A DNA stretch of 64,000 nt from Microvirga sp. 17 mud 1-3 (GCF_003151255.1 NZ_CP029481.1:4279001-4343000), one strand, 5' to 3'. Counted from the stretch's first letter, positions 27,639 through 37,383 are shown. Program-made: numbers and translations. Notes: generated by a model not told the origin, from the sequence alone.

Positions 27639-27869
27639 CTTCGGAACTGATTGCAAGAAAAGATGCTTCTATCCTGTAATCATAGGGAAGCGAGGCCCTG
27701 GCCGCAAGGCTGGCCGCCGTGGACAGGAGCCGCAGGGAGCAAAGTTTCGCCCCTTGTCGCGCCTGTCCCTTTGATGGACGGCGAAGCCTGTGCTACCAGA
27801 ACCCGGTTTCGCTGGCCTTGGGATGCCTGAGGCCGTTTTCGCAATGCGAAGAAAGGATCGTCACCCGGC

Positions 27870-28388
27870 ATGGCCCGCCCGTCGAGCTTTACTTACGAGG
27901 AGCTTCTCGCCTGCGGGCGCGGAGAAATGTTCGGTCCCGGCAATGCGCAGCTGCCGCTTCCGCCGATGCTCATGTTCGACCGCATCACGTCCATCGGTGA
28001 GGATGGCGGCGAGTACGGCAAGGGCCATGTGCGCGCCGAGCTCGACGTGCGGCCGGACCTCTGGTTCTTTCCCTGCCACTTCAAGGGCGATCCGGTGATG
28101 CCGGGTTGCCTGGGCGTGGACGCCCTGTGGCAGATGGTCGGGTTCTTCCTCGGCTGGTCCGGCTCTCCGGGCCGGGGCCGGGCGCTCGGCGTCGGCGAGG
28201 TGAAGTTCTCCGACCAGGTGCTTCCTACCGTGAAGCAGGTGGTTTACGGCGTCGACCTCAAGCGGGTCTTCCGCTCGAAGCTCGTGCTCGGCATCGCCGA
28301 CGGCTGGCTCGAGGCGGACGGGCGGCGCATCTATGAGGCCAAGGACCTTCGGGTCGGGCTGTTCCAGGCCGAGGCAGCGGGCGGCTAG
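27870..28388 (+). CDS. fabA: 3-hydroxydecanoyl-ACP dehydratase/isomerase
   Basis: FabA dehydrates 3-hydroxydecanoyl-ACP and isomerises trans-2- to cis-3-decenoyl-ACP, starting unsaturated fatty acid synthesis. The 172-residue protein has the catalytic His70 in [22 protein letters not shown], at the same number as in E. coli, with the partner Asp in GVDAL. ATG 27870 has GAAAGGA at 27851-27857. It leads the fabA-fabB-(methyltransferase)-fabI cluster. Confidence 0.97.
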   Translation: MARPSSFTYEELLACGRGEMFGPGNAQLPLPPMLMFDRITSIGEDGGEYGKGHVRAELDVRPDLWFFPCHFKGDPVMPGCLGVDALWQMVGFFLGWSGSPGRGRALGVGEVKFSDQVLPTVKQVVYGVDLKRVFRSKLVLGIADGWLEADGRRIYEAKDLRVGLFQAEAAGG

Positions 28389-28476
28389 GCATTCGTGATA
28401 TGGTTGTGATCGGGCAGGCCCGACCTTACGTGTGTTGCGTCGGGGTCGGTCCGGCTTTTCTTGAGAAGAGGTCGCT

Positions 28477-29697
28477 ATGAGGCGTGTCGTCGTCACCGGA
28501 ATGGGCATCGTGTCGTCCATCGGCAACACCACACAGGAGGTTCTGGCCTCTTTGCGGGAAGCGAAATCCGGCATCGGCAAGGCCGAGGATTACGAGAAGT
28601 ACGGCTTCCGCTGCCAGGTGCACGGCGCTCCGTCCCTCAATCCAGAGGAAATCGTCGACCGCCGCGCCATGCGATTCCACGGCAAGGGCACGGCCTGGAA
28701 TCATGTGGCCATGGACCAGGCGATCCGCGATGCCGGCCTCGAGGAGAGCGACATCTCCAACGAGCGCACGGGCATCGTCATGGGCTCCGGCGGTCCCTCG
28801 ACCCGCACTATCGTCGAAGCGGCCGACATCACCCGCGACAAGGGCCCCAAGCGCATCGGCCCCTTCGCGGTGCCGAAGGCCATGTCATCCACGGCCTCCG
28901 CGACCCTCGCCACCTGGTTCAAGATCAAGGGCGTGAACTATTCGATCTCGTCCGCCTGCGCGACCTCGAATCACTGCATCGGCAATGCCTACGAGCTCAT
29001 CCAGATGGGCAAGCAGGACGTGATGTTCGCGGGCGGCTGCGAGGATCTGGACTGGACCCTCTCGTCCCTGTTCGACGCCATGGGCGCCATGTCGACCAAG
29101 TACAACGGCACTCCGGCCAGGGCCTCGCGCGCCTATGACGTGAACCGCGACGGCTTCGTGATCGCCGGGGGCGCCGGCGTCCTCGTGCTGGAGGAGCTGG
29201 AACACGCCAAGGCCCGCGGCGCCCGGATCTACGGCGAGGTCGTCGGCTACGGCGCCACCTCGGACGGCTACGACATGGTGGCGCCCTCGGGCGAGGGCGC
29301 GGTGCGCTGCATGCGCATGGCGCTCCAGAACGTAAAAACCCCGATCGACTACATCAACCCGCACGCCACCTCGACGCCCGTCGGCGATCTCAAGGAGATC
29401 GAGGCGATCCGCGAAGTGTTCGGCACGGGCGACAAGTGCCCGCCGATTTCGGCCACCAAGTCGCTCACCGGCCATTCGCTCGGCGCCACCGGCGTGCAGG
29501 AGGCGATCTATTCGCTCCTGATGATGAACAACCGCTTCATCTGCGAGAGCGCTCATATCGAGGAACTCGATCCGGCTTTTGCGGACATGAACATCGTGCG
29601 CAGCCGTATCGACGACGCCAAGATCGACACGGTGCTCTCCAATTCCTTCGGCTTCGGCGGCACCAACGCGACCCTGGTGTTCAGCCGCTATCAATGA
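28477..29697 (+). CDS. fabB: 3-oxoacyl-ACP synthase I
   Basis: FabB elongates cis-3-decenoyl-ACP and other acyl-ACPs. The 406-residue protein has the nucleophile Cys161 in [10 protein letters not shown] and the two active-site histidines in [11 protein letters not shown] and [13 protein letters not shown], plus the C-terminal [23 protein letters not shown] lies just upstream of ATG 28477. It pairs with fabA, as expected for the FabA/FabB anaerobic unsaturated route. Confidence 0.97.
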   Translation: MRRVVVTGMGIVSSIGNTTQEVLASLREAKSGIGKAEDYEKYGFRCQVHGAPSLNPEEIVDRRAMRFHGKGTAWNHVAMDQAIRDAGLEESDISNERTGIVMGSGGPSTRTIVEAADITRDKGPKRIGPFAVPKAMSSTASATLATWFKIKGVNYSISSACATSNHCIGNAYELIQMGKQDVMFAGGCEDLDWTLSSLFDAMGAMSTKYNGTPARASRAYDVNRDGFVIAGGAGVLVLEELEHAKARGARIYGEVVGYGATSDGYDMVAPSGEGAVRCMRMALQNVKTPIDYINPHATSTPVGDLKEIEAIREVFGTGDKCPPISATKSLTGHSLGATGVQEAIYSLLMMNNRFICESAHIEELDPAFADMNIVRSRIDDAKIDTVLSNSFGFGGTNATLVFSRYQ

Positions 29698-29710
29698 GAG
29701 GCGGCACCTG

Positions 29711-30502
29711 ATGGCGCTCGAGGAGGCGGATGTTCGAGACGCCTGGGATCGCAACGCCCCGACCTGGATCGACCGGGTCAGGGCCGGACGCGATCTGTAC
29801 CGGGACGTGTTCAACAATCCCAACTTCCTCGCCTTCCTGCCGCCGCTCGCCGGTTTGAGGGTTCTCGATCTCGGATGCGGCGAGGGGACCAATACGCGCC
29901 TCTTCGCCGGAACCGGCGCGACCATGACGGGGATCGACCTGTCGCCGGAGATGATCGCCGCGGCCCAGGCCGAGGAGGCCCGTTGCCCTCTCGGAATCAC
30001 CTACCGCACCGGCTCCTTCACGGATCTGTCCTTCCTGGAAGCGGGCTCCTTCGACGCGGTCGTGTCGACCATGGCGCTCATGGACAGCCCGGATTTCGCG
30101 GGCGCTGCCCGGGAAGCCTTCCGGGTTCTCAAGCCCGGCGCCCTGTTCGCCTTCAGCGTGCTGCATCCCTGCTTCGTGACGCCGGCCCTCAAATGGCAGC
30201 GGGACGAGAATGGGCGGGAGTGCGGCCTGACCGTCGGCCAGTATTTCGACCAGACCTCCTTCGTGGATCGCTGGCGCTTCGGCCGCGATCCGGACGGCGA
30301 GCGGATTCCGCCCTTCGAGGTCCCACGCTTTCCGCGGCAACTGGAAACCTATATCGGCGGGCTCCTGTCCGCCGGCTTCACGATCACCGGCCTGAAAGAG
30401 CCCCGCCCCACCGAGGCGATGGCCGAGGCGCATCCCTGGCTGCGGCGCTGGCGGGAACACGCCGCGATCTTCCTCTACGTCTCGGCGCAGAAGCCCGGGT
30501 GA
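29711..30502 (+). CDS. Class I SAM-dependent methyltransferase in the fab cluster
   Basis: A 263-residue protein with motif I VLDLGCGEGTNTRLFAGTGA, followed by GIDLSPEMIAAAQ and FDAVVSTMALMDSPDFAGAAREAFRVLKPGALFAFSVLHPCF, the order of a class I (methyltransf_11-type) enzyme. The substrate is unknown. It starts 13 bases after fabB with GAGAGG overlapping the fabB stop region, and ends 120 bases before fabI. The position suggests a lipid- or ACP-linked role, but that is inference. Confidence 0.88.
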   Translation: MALEEADVRDAWDRNAPTWIDRVRAGRDLYRDVFNNPNFLAFLPPLAGLRVLDLGCGEGTNTRLFAGTGATMTGIDLSPEMIAAAQAEEARCPLGITYRTGSFTDLSFLEAGSFDAVVSTMALMDSPDFAGAAREAFRVLKPGALFAFSVLHPCFVTPALKWQRDENGRECGLTVGQYFDQTSFVDRWRFGRDPDGERIPPFEVPRFPRQLETYIGGLLSAGFTITGLKEPRPTEAMAEAHPWLRRWREHAAIFLYVSAQKPG

Positions 30503-30622
30503 GCCCGGACCCTTTTGCGGCGTAAAACTCCGACATCACCGAAATAAAATACAAGTTCATTCATGACTTCCATCATCGATAAACAAATCCATCGTTCGAC
30601 GTCCGAACAGAAGGGGGATCGT

Positions 30623-31453
30623 GTGACCGGTCTGATGCAAGGAAAGCGCGGCCTCATCATGGGCGTCGCGAACGACCATTCCATCGCCTGGGGTATCGCC
30701 AAGACCCTGGCGGCCCATGGGGCGGAGCTCGCCTTCACGTATCAGGGGGAGGCGCTCGGAAAGCGGGTCACGCCGCTCGCCCAGTCCCTGGGTTCGGACC
30801 TGGTCCTTTCCTGCGACGTGGAAGACGTCGCCTCGGTCGACAAGGCCTTCGAGGCCCTCGACGAGAGATGGGACGGCATCGACTTCGTGGTCCACGCCAT
30901 CGGCTTCTCGGACAAGTCGCAGCTCAAGGGCTCCTATGTGGACGTCACCACTCGCGAGAACTTCTCGCGCACTATGGTGATTTCCTGCTTCTCCTTCACG
31001 GAGATCGCCCAGCGCGCCGCGAAGCGCATGAAGGACGGCGGGTCTCTCCTCACCCTTACCTATGGCGGCTCGACCCGGGTGATGCCTAACTACAACGTGA
31101 TGGGTGTCGCCAAGGCGGCGCTGGAAGCGAGCATGCGCTACATCGCGGCCGATCTCGGCCCCCGCGGGATCCGCTGCAACGCCATCTCGGCCGGCCCCGT
31201 GCGCACCCTCGCGGGTGCGGGCATCTCGGACGCCCGGCTCATGTTCACCTATCAGAAGGCCCACGCGCCCCTGCGCCGGACGGTCACCATCGAGGAGATC
31301 GGCGGCTCTGCGCTCTACCTGCTCTCCGACCTGTCGAGCGGCGTGACCGGCGAGATCCACTACGTGGATTCCGGCTACAACATCATCTCCATGCCGCGCC
31401 CGGACGTGCTGAAGGCCCAGGACGCCGCCGGCGTGACGGGCGAAGAGGCGTAA
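30623..31453 (+). CDS. fabI: Enoyl-ACP reductase (NADH)
   Basis: FabI reduces trans-2-enoyl-ACP, the last step of each elongation cycle. It is an SDR-like protein with GKRGLIMGVANDHSIAWGIAKTLA as dinucleotide-binding segment and the Tyr-Lys pair in MPNYNVMGVAKAALEASMRY. I prefer GTG 30623 (276 residues), which has AAGGGGG at 30611-30617 and gives the normal start. ATG 30563 in the same frame would add 20 unconserved residues and lacks a ribosome site. Confidence 0.95.
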   Translation: MTGLMQGKRGLIMGVANDHSIAWGIAKTLAAHGAELAFTYQGEALGKRVTPLAQSLGSDLVLSCDVEDVASVDKAFEALDERWDGIDFVVHAIGFSDKSQLKGSYVDVTTRENFSRTMVISCFSFTEIAQRAAKRMKDGGSLLTLTYGGSTRVMPNYNVMGVAKAALEASMRYIAADLGPRGIRCNAISAGPVRTLAGAGISDARLMFTYQKAHAPLRRTVTIEEIGGSALYLLSDLSSGVTGEIHYVDSGYNIISMPRPDVLKAQDAAGVTGEEA

Positions 31454-31464
31454 CCCTCAGCCCT

Positions 31465-31495
31465 CCAGCGGGGCGGCTTAAGACCGCCCTGCTGG
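31465..31495 (+). terminator. Hairpin after fabI
   Basis: CCAGCGGGGCGG (31465-31476) pairs with CCGCCCTGCTGG (31484-31495), 12 pairs with one wobble and a 7-base loop. No T-tract follows, so it may end transcription weakly or protect the fab mRNA. The next gene is convergent. Confidence 0.5.
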
Positions 31496-31514
31496 GAGAG
31501 GCTCGTGAGGCGGG

Positions 31515-31925
31515 TCACTCCGCTGGCGTGATCCCCACGCTCGGCGTCGGTGCCATGGATGCGACGGGGCGGAACACGAAGTAGCCGAACAGAAGCATGC
31601 CGGCGAGCACCATGAGCGACGCCAGTGCGGCGACCGGATCCATGGCCGTATAGCCGAGATGGATGGCTGCGACGGAAACCGTCAGGACGACCGTTCCGGC
31701 CGACCATAGCCAGACCTGGATCCTGGCCAGGCGGCTGGTATCGAGAGCGGGGCGCCGCTCGTAATAGATGCCGAACAGGAACAGGGAGACCCACCCCAAC
31801 AGATTCAGGTGGGCGTGGGCCGGCATGATGGCGTGGTCTTGGGCCGCGGCCATCCCGATTCCCATCGCCATTCCGGCAATGACGAACAGAACCGCCAGTT
31901 TGAAGCTGAGCGCGGATGCTTTCAT
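31515..31925 (-). CDS. Small 4-TM membrane protein with HAHLNLLGW motif
   Basis: A 136-residue membrane protein with four helices: one at the N-terminus (FKLAVLFVIAGMAMGIGMA), then LLGWVSLFLFGIYY, VWLWSAGTVVLTVSVAAIHLG and ALASLMVLAGMLLFGYFVF. MPAHAHLNLLGW resembles the heme-ligand helix of cbb3-type oxidase or NnrS-type proteins, with conserved His residues, so a heme or redox role is possible. Start 31925 has a strong AGGAGGAA. No FNR/FixK box was found upstream. Confidence 0.75.
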   Translation of the reverse strand: MKASALSFKLAVLFVIAGMAMGIGMAAAQDHAIMPAHAHLNLLGWVSLFLFGIYYERRPALDTSRLARIQVWLWSAGTVVLTVSVAAIHLGYTAMDPVAALASLMVLAGMLLFGYFVFRPVASMAPTPSVGITPAE

Positions 31926-32206
31926 CACAATTCCTCCTCGAAGTACCCTCTGTCGCTCGTTCAGAGCTTTGTTTTTCCTAAGGGTAGGCCTGTATTGGCC
32001 GCTGTGTGCAAGGGCACAATCACTATTTCGGGTCAAAATCCGGCAGAATTGCTTTGCGGGGACCCGGCGACCCGGGACAGCTTCGTCGCCTGAACCCACG
32101 GCGCCGTGAGATCCGCTTCACGAGCCCGTGAGACCGGGAAGCTCGGCCTTGCTCCGGTCACGTTCGGGCGGCACGAGGGTGCCATCCCGTCCGTGAGTGC
32201 TCCCCG

Positions 32207-32833
32207 ATGATTCTCTCCCGCCGTTCCCTGCTCGCCGGCCTGTCCCTGTCCGGCCTCGTGGCCCCCGCGCTTGCCCAGAAGGCTCCCGAGCCGGAGCGCA
32301 TTCCGGTGGAGCTCTTCGACGAGACGCTTGACCTGCCCTCCGCGGTCAAGCTCGGGCACGCCCATGGCGACGTGATCCTGGTCGAGTACTTCGATTACAA
32401 CTGTCCCTATTGCAAACGCTCGGCGCAGGATCTTCCGGCCCTGCTTAAGGCGGAGCCTGACCTCACCTACATCCTCGTCAATTACGCGGTGCTCGGCCTG
32501 CCTTCGGTCACGGCCACCAAGGCGGCTCTGGCCTATTTCCAGCTCTACGGGCCCGAGCGCTACCTGCCCTTCCACCTCGCCCTGTTCGGCTTGCGCGGCC
32601 CGGTGGACGGCGAGCGCGCGCTGTCCGAGGCGGAGCGCCTCGACGGCGACCGTCAGCGCCTGACGGACACGGCGAACACGGAGCGCACCGCCCAGTGGAT
32701 GAAGCAGGCCTTCACGCTCGGCAACTCCCTCGGCCTCGTGGCGACGCCGTCCTATCTCGTGGGCCCGGAGAGCTATGTGGGCGGCCTGTCCCTCGACCAG
32801 AAACGCGCCGCCATCGCGCGGGCGCGGGCCTGA
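32207..32833 (+). CDS. DsbA-like periplasmic thiol oxidoreductase
   Basis: A 208-residue protein with a Tat-like signal (SRRSLLAGLSLSGLVAPALAQ) and a thioredoxin-fold DsbA domain. The active site is CPYC in YFDYNCPYCKRSAQDLPAL, and the cis-proline loop is VATPSYLV near the C-terminus. It probably forms or isomerises disulfides in exported proteins. It stands alone; no dsbB is nearby. Confidence 0.9.
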   Translation: MILSRRSLLAGLSLSGLVAPALAQKAPEPERIPVELFDETLDLPSAVKLGHAHGDVILVEYFDYNCPYCKRSAQDLPALLKAEPDLTYILVNYAVLGLPSVTATKAALAYFQLYGPERYLPFHLALFGLRGPVDGERALSEAERLDGDRQRLTDTANTERTAQWMKQAFTLGNSLGLVATPSYLVGPESYVGGLSLDQKRAAIARARA

Positions 32834-32841
32834 CCGGGAGA

Positions 32842-32865
32842 GGATCTCGGGAGCACCCGAGATCC
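32842..32865 (+). terminator. Hairpin after the DsbA-like gene
   Basis: GGATCTCGGG (32842-32851) and CCCGAGATCC (32856-32865) form a perfect 10-base-pair stem with an AGCA loop, between the DsbA-like gene and the convergent RTX gene. There is no T-run. Confidence 0.5.
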
Positions 32866-32929
32866 GTGGGGCAGGGGAGCAGGTCAGCGCTTCCCGTCAT
32901 CGCCCAAGATCGGGGGAGAAGAGCCCCCC

Positions 32930-34990
32930 TCAGATCACGAAGAAATCGTGATAGGTCAGCTTGAGGTTCTTCTGGAGCGTTGCGATCTGGGTCGCAGCAG
33001 CGCGGCCGGTCCCGTCGGGATCGTAGAAGAGCGCACCGGTCTTCTTATTGTAGACGATCCGGTCGCTCGCATCGTGCACGTGGTCGCCGATCCAGAAGGC
33101 GCCCTTGGAGAGCGCGCCTTTCTTGGGCAGCTTGGTAAAGACCTTCCGCGACAGATGGACCGTGTCGTCCTTGGGGGAGAAGTCGTAGACGGTATCCACG
33201 TTGCTGCGGACGTTCGGCTTCGTATCGAGCACGAACACGTCCTTCCCGGCCCCGCCGATGAGCGCATCATTCCCGGCGCCACCGATGAGCGTGTCATTGC
33301 CGCCCTCGCCCCAGAGGGTGTCGTCCTGGCCAAGGCCGGAGATGCGGTCATTCCCGTTCTCCCCGGCCAGGGAATCCTTGGCAGAAGTGCCGCGCAGGAC
33401 GAGCGGCATGGTTTCCACAACATTGTGCACTGTCAACGTGACGGTCTTCACAAGTTCTTTGCCGTAGGAATCGGTTGCCCGGATTGCGATCTCGTGCTGC
33501 TTGGCCGTCTCGTAATCGACGGCACCCTTCAGGACGAGGCTTGTCCCCTGGAGACCGAAAAGGCCTCCGGCATCCGAGACCAGCGAATAGGTCAGCGTGT
33601 CGCCGTCCGGATCGGAGCCGTACAGGGCGGCGACGGTGGATCCGGGCGCGGCGCTCTCGGACAGGCTTGCAGTCGAAAGGACAATGTTCGAGGGCGCGTT
33701 GTTGACCAACGCGATAGTCTGGTCGGAGAACTGGACGAGGCGGATATCGTTCAGGACATCCTCGCCCTCTGGACCGGCGATTTTGAACGTGCCGTCTTCG
33801 TTCGGCGTGACCGTGTAGGCGCTCCGGCTCCCGGAATAGACCGCCCGGTCCTCACCGGCGCCCCCATCCAGGGAATCGTTGCCGAGTCCTCCGACCAGGG
33901 TGTCGCTGCCGGCCCCCCCGGACAGGGTGTTGTTCTCGTCATTGCCCGTGAGCTTGTCGGCGCCGGCGCCCGCTTCGAGATTCTCGATTCCGATCAGGGT
34001 ATCGCTGCCGTGGGTACCCGTATTCTGCGCCCCTTCGATCATAAGATTTACGGTGACGCCGGACGTGCCGGAATAGCGCGCGGTATCGATGCCGTCGCCG
34101 CCCTCGAGCGTGTCATTGCCGAACCCGCCTTCCAGAGTGTCGGCTCCGCCGCCGCCCTGGAGCTTGTTGCCGACATCGCTGCCGGTCAGCTTGTCCGCCT
34201 GCGCGCTTCCGATGATGTTCTCGACATTGGTAATTTGGTCAAATTGTAATCCGGTCCATTGTGCTGCCGAGATGGCGAGGCTCAGCGTGACTCCGGCTGT
34301 AGCAGAGGTGTAATCGATCGTATCGATACCAGGGCCGCCATCAACGGCGTTGCTGCCGGTCCCGACGGCAAAGATCTCGCCGCCGGCCCCTCCGTGGGCT
34401 GTGTCGTCGCCTGCCCCGAGTTCGATCCGGCCGGTTACGATACCGCGCGTACCGTCATAGATGTCACTCCCACTTCCAAGATCGATGGCGACCGCATCTG
34501 GCCCCGCAGCACTCGTCCTGATATGGCCTGCATTGACGATGCGATCCGGGCCGATCTGACCCTGGACCGCGAGGCCGGACGCGGAAATCGTCCCGGTATT
34601 GTAAAGCTCAAGCCTATCCGCGGTAGATGGATTCTGGGCATTTGCCGGCAGGACCTCCACGCCTTTGATGGCCATGATCGTCCCTAGATTGAGCACCGTG
34701 CCGGTCCCGCCTCCGCTGAACCGAATGCCAGTGCCCGTATCCGATATGATGTCGCCTTCGCTGGTGACGCCGCTGTTCACGCCCTTCAAGTCGAGGGCAT
34801 GGCCGTGGCCCTGGACCTTGATGGTCTCGGCGATGGTGATCCGCTGCCTGAGGGCGGCTTGCAGGGCAATTCCCGCAGGGCTCATCACGCTAAGCCCGAT
34901 GAAGGCCGTTCCGGCGTCAGGGAGTTCGAGAAGCGCATTGCCGCCGGGAGCGGGAAGCGGGTGGGTCGCGTCGAAAAAGTAATTGGTCAT
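32930..34990 (-). CDS. RTX calcium-binding protein with cadherin-like domain
   Basis: A 686-residue protein with a short N-terminal head and many GGxGxDxLxGGxGxD nonapeptide repeats (SGSDIYDGTRG, GGGGADTLEGGFGNDTLEGGDG, GGAGSDTLVGGLGNDSLDGGAG, GEGGNDTLIGGAGNDALIGG), which bind calcium. A cadherin-like domain (about residues 440-530, LYGSDPDGDTLTYSLVSDAGG) lies between repeat blocks. The C-terminus, with FYDPDGTG and LTYHDFFVI, is the type I secretion signal region typical of this bacterial group. No type I exporter genes are nearby. It is probably a surface or secreted protein; an enzymatic head is not seen. Confidence 0.9.
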   Translation of the reverse strand: MTNYFFDATHPLPAPGGNALLELPDAGTAFIGLSVMSPAGIALQAALRQRITIAETIKVQGHGHALDLKGVNSGVTSEGDIISDTGTGIRFSGGGTGTVLNLGTIMAIKGVEVLPANAQNPSTADRLELYNTGTISASGLAVQGQIGPDRIVNAGHIRTSAAGPDAVAIDLGSGSDIYDGTRGIVTGRIELGAGDDTAHGGAGGEIFAVGTGSNAVDGGPGIDTIDYTSATAGVTLSLAISAAQWTGLQFDQITNVENIIGSAQADKLTGSDVGNKLQGGGGADTLEGGFGNDTLEGGDGIDTARYSGTSGVTVNLMIEGAQNTGTHGSDTLIGIENLEAGAGADKLTGNDENNTLSGGAGSDTLVGGLGNDSLDGGAGEDRAVYSGSRSAYTVTPNEDGTFKIAGPEGEDVLNDIRLVQFSDQTIALVNNAPSNIVLSTASLSESAAPGSTVAALYGSDPDGDTLTYSLVSDAGGLFGLQGTSLVLKGAVDYETAKQHEIAIRATDSYGKELVKTVTLTVHNVVETMPLVLRGTSAKDSLAGENGNDRISGLGQDDTLWGEGGNDTLIGGAGNDALIGGAGKDVFVLDTKPNVRSNVDTVYDFSPKDDTVHLSRKVFTKLPKKGALSKGAFWIGDHVHDASDRIVYNKKTGALFYDPDGTGRAAATQIATLQKNLKLTYHDFFVI

Positions 34991-35078
34991 AGCAATTCCG
35001 GGATAGGAGGATGGCCCGGAATTGTTACGATATGTCGTTTTGGTAATAAAGAGGGTAGTTGCGCGGAGCAGCCTTCCC

Positions 35079-36329
35079 CTAGAGAGCTTCGCCTTTCAGG
35101 AGCCGGAAGGGCGAGCCGCCGGCCTGCCCGGCCGCCTCGCGCATGAAGAAGCCCTTGAGGGTCGGCATCCGGTCGACGAGGCCGAGGCCGAGGTCGCGGA
35201 TCAGGCGGACGGGCAGGAAATCGTTGGAGAACAGGCGGTTGAGACCATCGGTCATCAGACCCATAGCAGTGATGTCCGTCCGCCGCGCCCGCTCGTATTC
35301 GTCGAGCACGTCCGCCGCGCCGGGATCGCGCCCGAGGCGCAGGGCCTCGACGATGATCTCGGCGAGCGCCGCCGCATCGTGCAGGCCGAGATTGAGGCCC
35401 TGGCCGGCGATGGGATGGACCACGTGGGCCGCATCCCCCAGGAGCGCCACACGCTCGGCCGTGAAGCGGCGCGCCACCCCGAACGAGAGGGGAAAGGCCT
35501 GCGGCTTCGTCTCGAACGCAATGGCGCCGAGCTGGAGACCGAAGCGCCGCTCCAGCTCTGCCTGGAGATCCTCCGGATCGGATTCGAGAAAATGGGGCAC
35601 CGCATCGCCGCGCTCCGACCATACGATGGAAGAACGATGCTGGATGCTGCCGTCCGGCAGTGTCTCGGGCTTCAGGGGCAGGATCGCGAAGGGACCGGCG
35701 GGCAGGAAATGCTCGATCGCGCGGCACTCGTGGTCGCGGGCATGGCGGATCGTGGCCACGATGGCGGATTGCCGGTAGGGCCAGGAGATCCAGGAAATGC
35801 CGGCCTGCTCCCGCAGGCGCGAGCGGGCGCCGTCGGCGGCCACGAGTAGGGTCGCGCGCTCGGTCTGGCCCTCCGCCGTCACGTCGATGCCGGCGGGATC
35901 GGCCGAAAAGCCCTCGACCGCCGCGGGCCTCAGGGACACCCCGGCCTTCCGGCAGGCCTCGACCAGGGCGGCCGTCAGTTCGCCGCCCGCGATCATGTGC
36001 GCAAGAGGCGCGCCGATTTCCGCCTCGCCCGCAAAGGTCAGGTAGGCCGGCCGCACAGGATCGTGCAGGCGGCTGTCGGTGATCACCATGTCGGTGATGG
36101 GCTGCGCCTTGTCGGCGATGCCGTTCCAGATGCCCAGGGCCTCGAGCATGCGCCGCCCCGCCGCCGCGATCGCATAGGCACGCTTGTCCCCATGCGGATC
36201 GCGCTTCAGGGCGGGGTCGTACATGACGGCCTCGATCCCCTCGCCCAGGGCCTGCTTCAGCGCGAGGGCGAGCGACAGGCCGGCAAGGCCGCCGCCCGCG
36301 ATGACGATGCGAGGATGATCCGCGCTCAT
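35079..36329 (-). CDS. UbiH/VisC-family FAD-dependent monooxygenase
   Basis: A 416-residue flavoprotein with the FAD dinucleotide motif IVIAGGGLAGLSLALALK, the LLVAADGARSRLRE segment (DG motif) and VALLGDAAHVVHPIAGQGLNLGLHDAAAL (GD motif). These fit the UbiH/UbiF/COQ6 family of ubiquinone-ring hydroxylases; assignment to UbiH as such is likely but unproved. ATG 36329 has AGGAG and the longer in-frame extension is unconserved. It is divergent from tesB. Confidence 0.9.
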   Translation of the reverse strand: MSADHPRIVIAGGGLAGLSLALALKQALGEGIEAVMYDPALKRDPHGDKRAYAIAAAGRRMLEALGIWNGIADKAQPITDMVITDSRLHDPVRPAYLTFAGEAEIGAPLAHMIAGGELTAALVEACRKAGVSLRPAAVEGFSADPAGIDVTAEGQTERATLLVAADGARSRLREQAGISWISWPYRQSAIVATIRHARDHECRAIEHFLPAGPFAILPLKPETLPDGSIQHRSSIVWSERGDAVPHFLESDPEDLQAELERRFGLQLGAIAFETKPQAFPLSFGVARRFTAERVALLGDAAHVVHPIAGQGLNLGLHDAAALAEIIVEALRLGRDPGAADVLDEYERARRTDITAMGLMTDGLNRLFSNDFLPVRLIRDLGLGLVDRMPTLKGFFMREAAGQAGGSPFRLLKGEAL

Positions 36330-36474
36330 GGAGAATCTCCTGAAAGGCTCCTGCCCGGGCCCGGAGAGGAATCTAGGGCACAAGCCGGGTGTCCGCGATG
36401 GATCGTTCCGCGTCAAGCTTGACGTCCCGCGCGGGCTCTCCGATGGATGGGTTTCCGCCGAAGGAATCTGCCCG

Positions 36475-37332
36475 ATGTCCAGTGCCGTCGCCAACCTGCT
36501 CAAGATCCTCAACCTCGAGCCCCTCGAGGTGAACCTTTTTCGCGGCCAGAGCCCGAAGGTGGGCTGGCAGCGGGTCTTCGGCGGGCAGGTGATCGGCCAG
36601 GCGCTGGTGGCTGCCACGCGCACCGTCGAGGGGCGCCAGCCCCATTCGCTCCACGGCTATTTCATGCTGCCGGGCGATCCCAAGGTGCCGATCATCTACG
36701 AGGTCGACCGCATCCGCGACGGGCGCAGCTTCACGACACGCCGGGTGGTGGCGATCCAGCACGGCCAGGCGATCTTCTCCATGTCGGCCTCGTACCAGAT
36801 CGCAGAGGACGGATTCGAGCATCAGGCTCCGATGCCGGAAGTCCCCGGCCCCGACGCGCTTCCGAGCGAGTCGGAGGTGAAGGCGGAACTGCTGCCGAAG
36901 ATGCCGGAACCGATGCGGACCTATTTCGAGCGGGAGCGGCCCATCGAGATGCGCCCGGTCGAGATGCAGCGCTACACCTCCGGCGACCCCGGAAAGCCAA
37001 TTTTCCACGTGTGGATCCGGGCCACGGATCCCCTGCCGGACGATCCCGCCGTGCATCAGGCGGTGCTGGCCTATGCGTCCGACATTACTCTGCTGGACAC
37101 CTCGCTCGTCCCACATGGCCGGACCGTGTTCGATCCGACGATCCAGGGAGCGAGCCTCGACCACGCCCTCTGGTTCCACCGCCCCTTCCGGGCCGACGAA
37201 TGGCTGCTCTACGCCCAGGACACTCCATTTGCGGGCGGCGCCCGCGGCTTCTCCCGGGGCCTCATCTTCCGGCAGGACGGCACATTGGTCGCGTCCGTGG
37301 CCCAGGAAGGGCTGATCCGCGACCGCAGCTGA
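36475..37332 (+). CDS. tesB: Acyl-CoA thioesterase II
   Basis: TesB hydrolyses medium- and long-chain acyl-CoAs. The 285-residue double-hotdog protein has the family patterns RVFGGQVIGQALVAATRTV, HSLHGYFMLPGD, ITLLDTSLVPHG and SLDHALWFHRPFRADEWLLYAQDTPFAGGARGFSRG. The catalytic Asp (SDITLLD) and Gln/Thr elements are present. ATG 36475 has a GAAGGAA site; the in-frame extension back to 36328 overlaps the divergent monooxygenase start and is ignored. Confidence 0.95.
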   Translation: MSSAVANLLKILNLEPLEVNLFRGQSPKVGWQRVFGGQVIGQALVAATRTVEGRQPHSLHGYFMLPGDPKVPIIYEVDRIRDGRSFTTRRVVAIQHGQAIFSMSASYQIAEDGFEHQAPMPEVPGPDALPSESEVKAELLPKMPEPMRTYFERERPIEMRPVEMQRYTSGDPGKPIFHVWIRATDPLPDDPAVHQAVLAYASDITLLDTSLVPHGRTVFDPTIQGASLDHALWFHRPFRADEWLLYAQDTPFAGGARGFSRGLIFRQDGTLVASVAQEGLIRDRS

Positions 37333-37383
37333 CGCGAAGGCCGCCGAGCGACTCTCACAACACCGCGCGGCAGCGGTTTCGCC

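Noticed and set aside
27639..27869. Irr box (ICE) or RirA box between irr and fabA
   Set aside because: AGAA-N7-TTCT occurs near 27656-27671, but the spacing and flanks do not fit a recognised ICE, so no operator is claimed.
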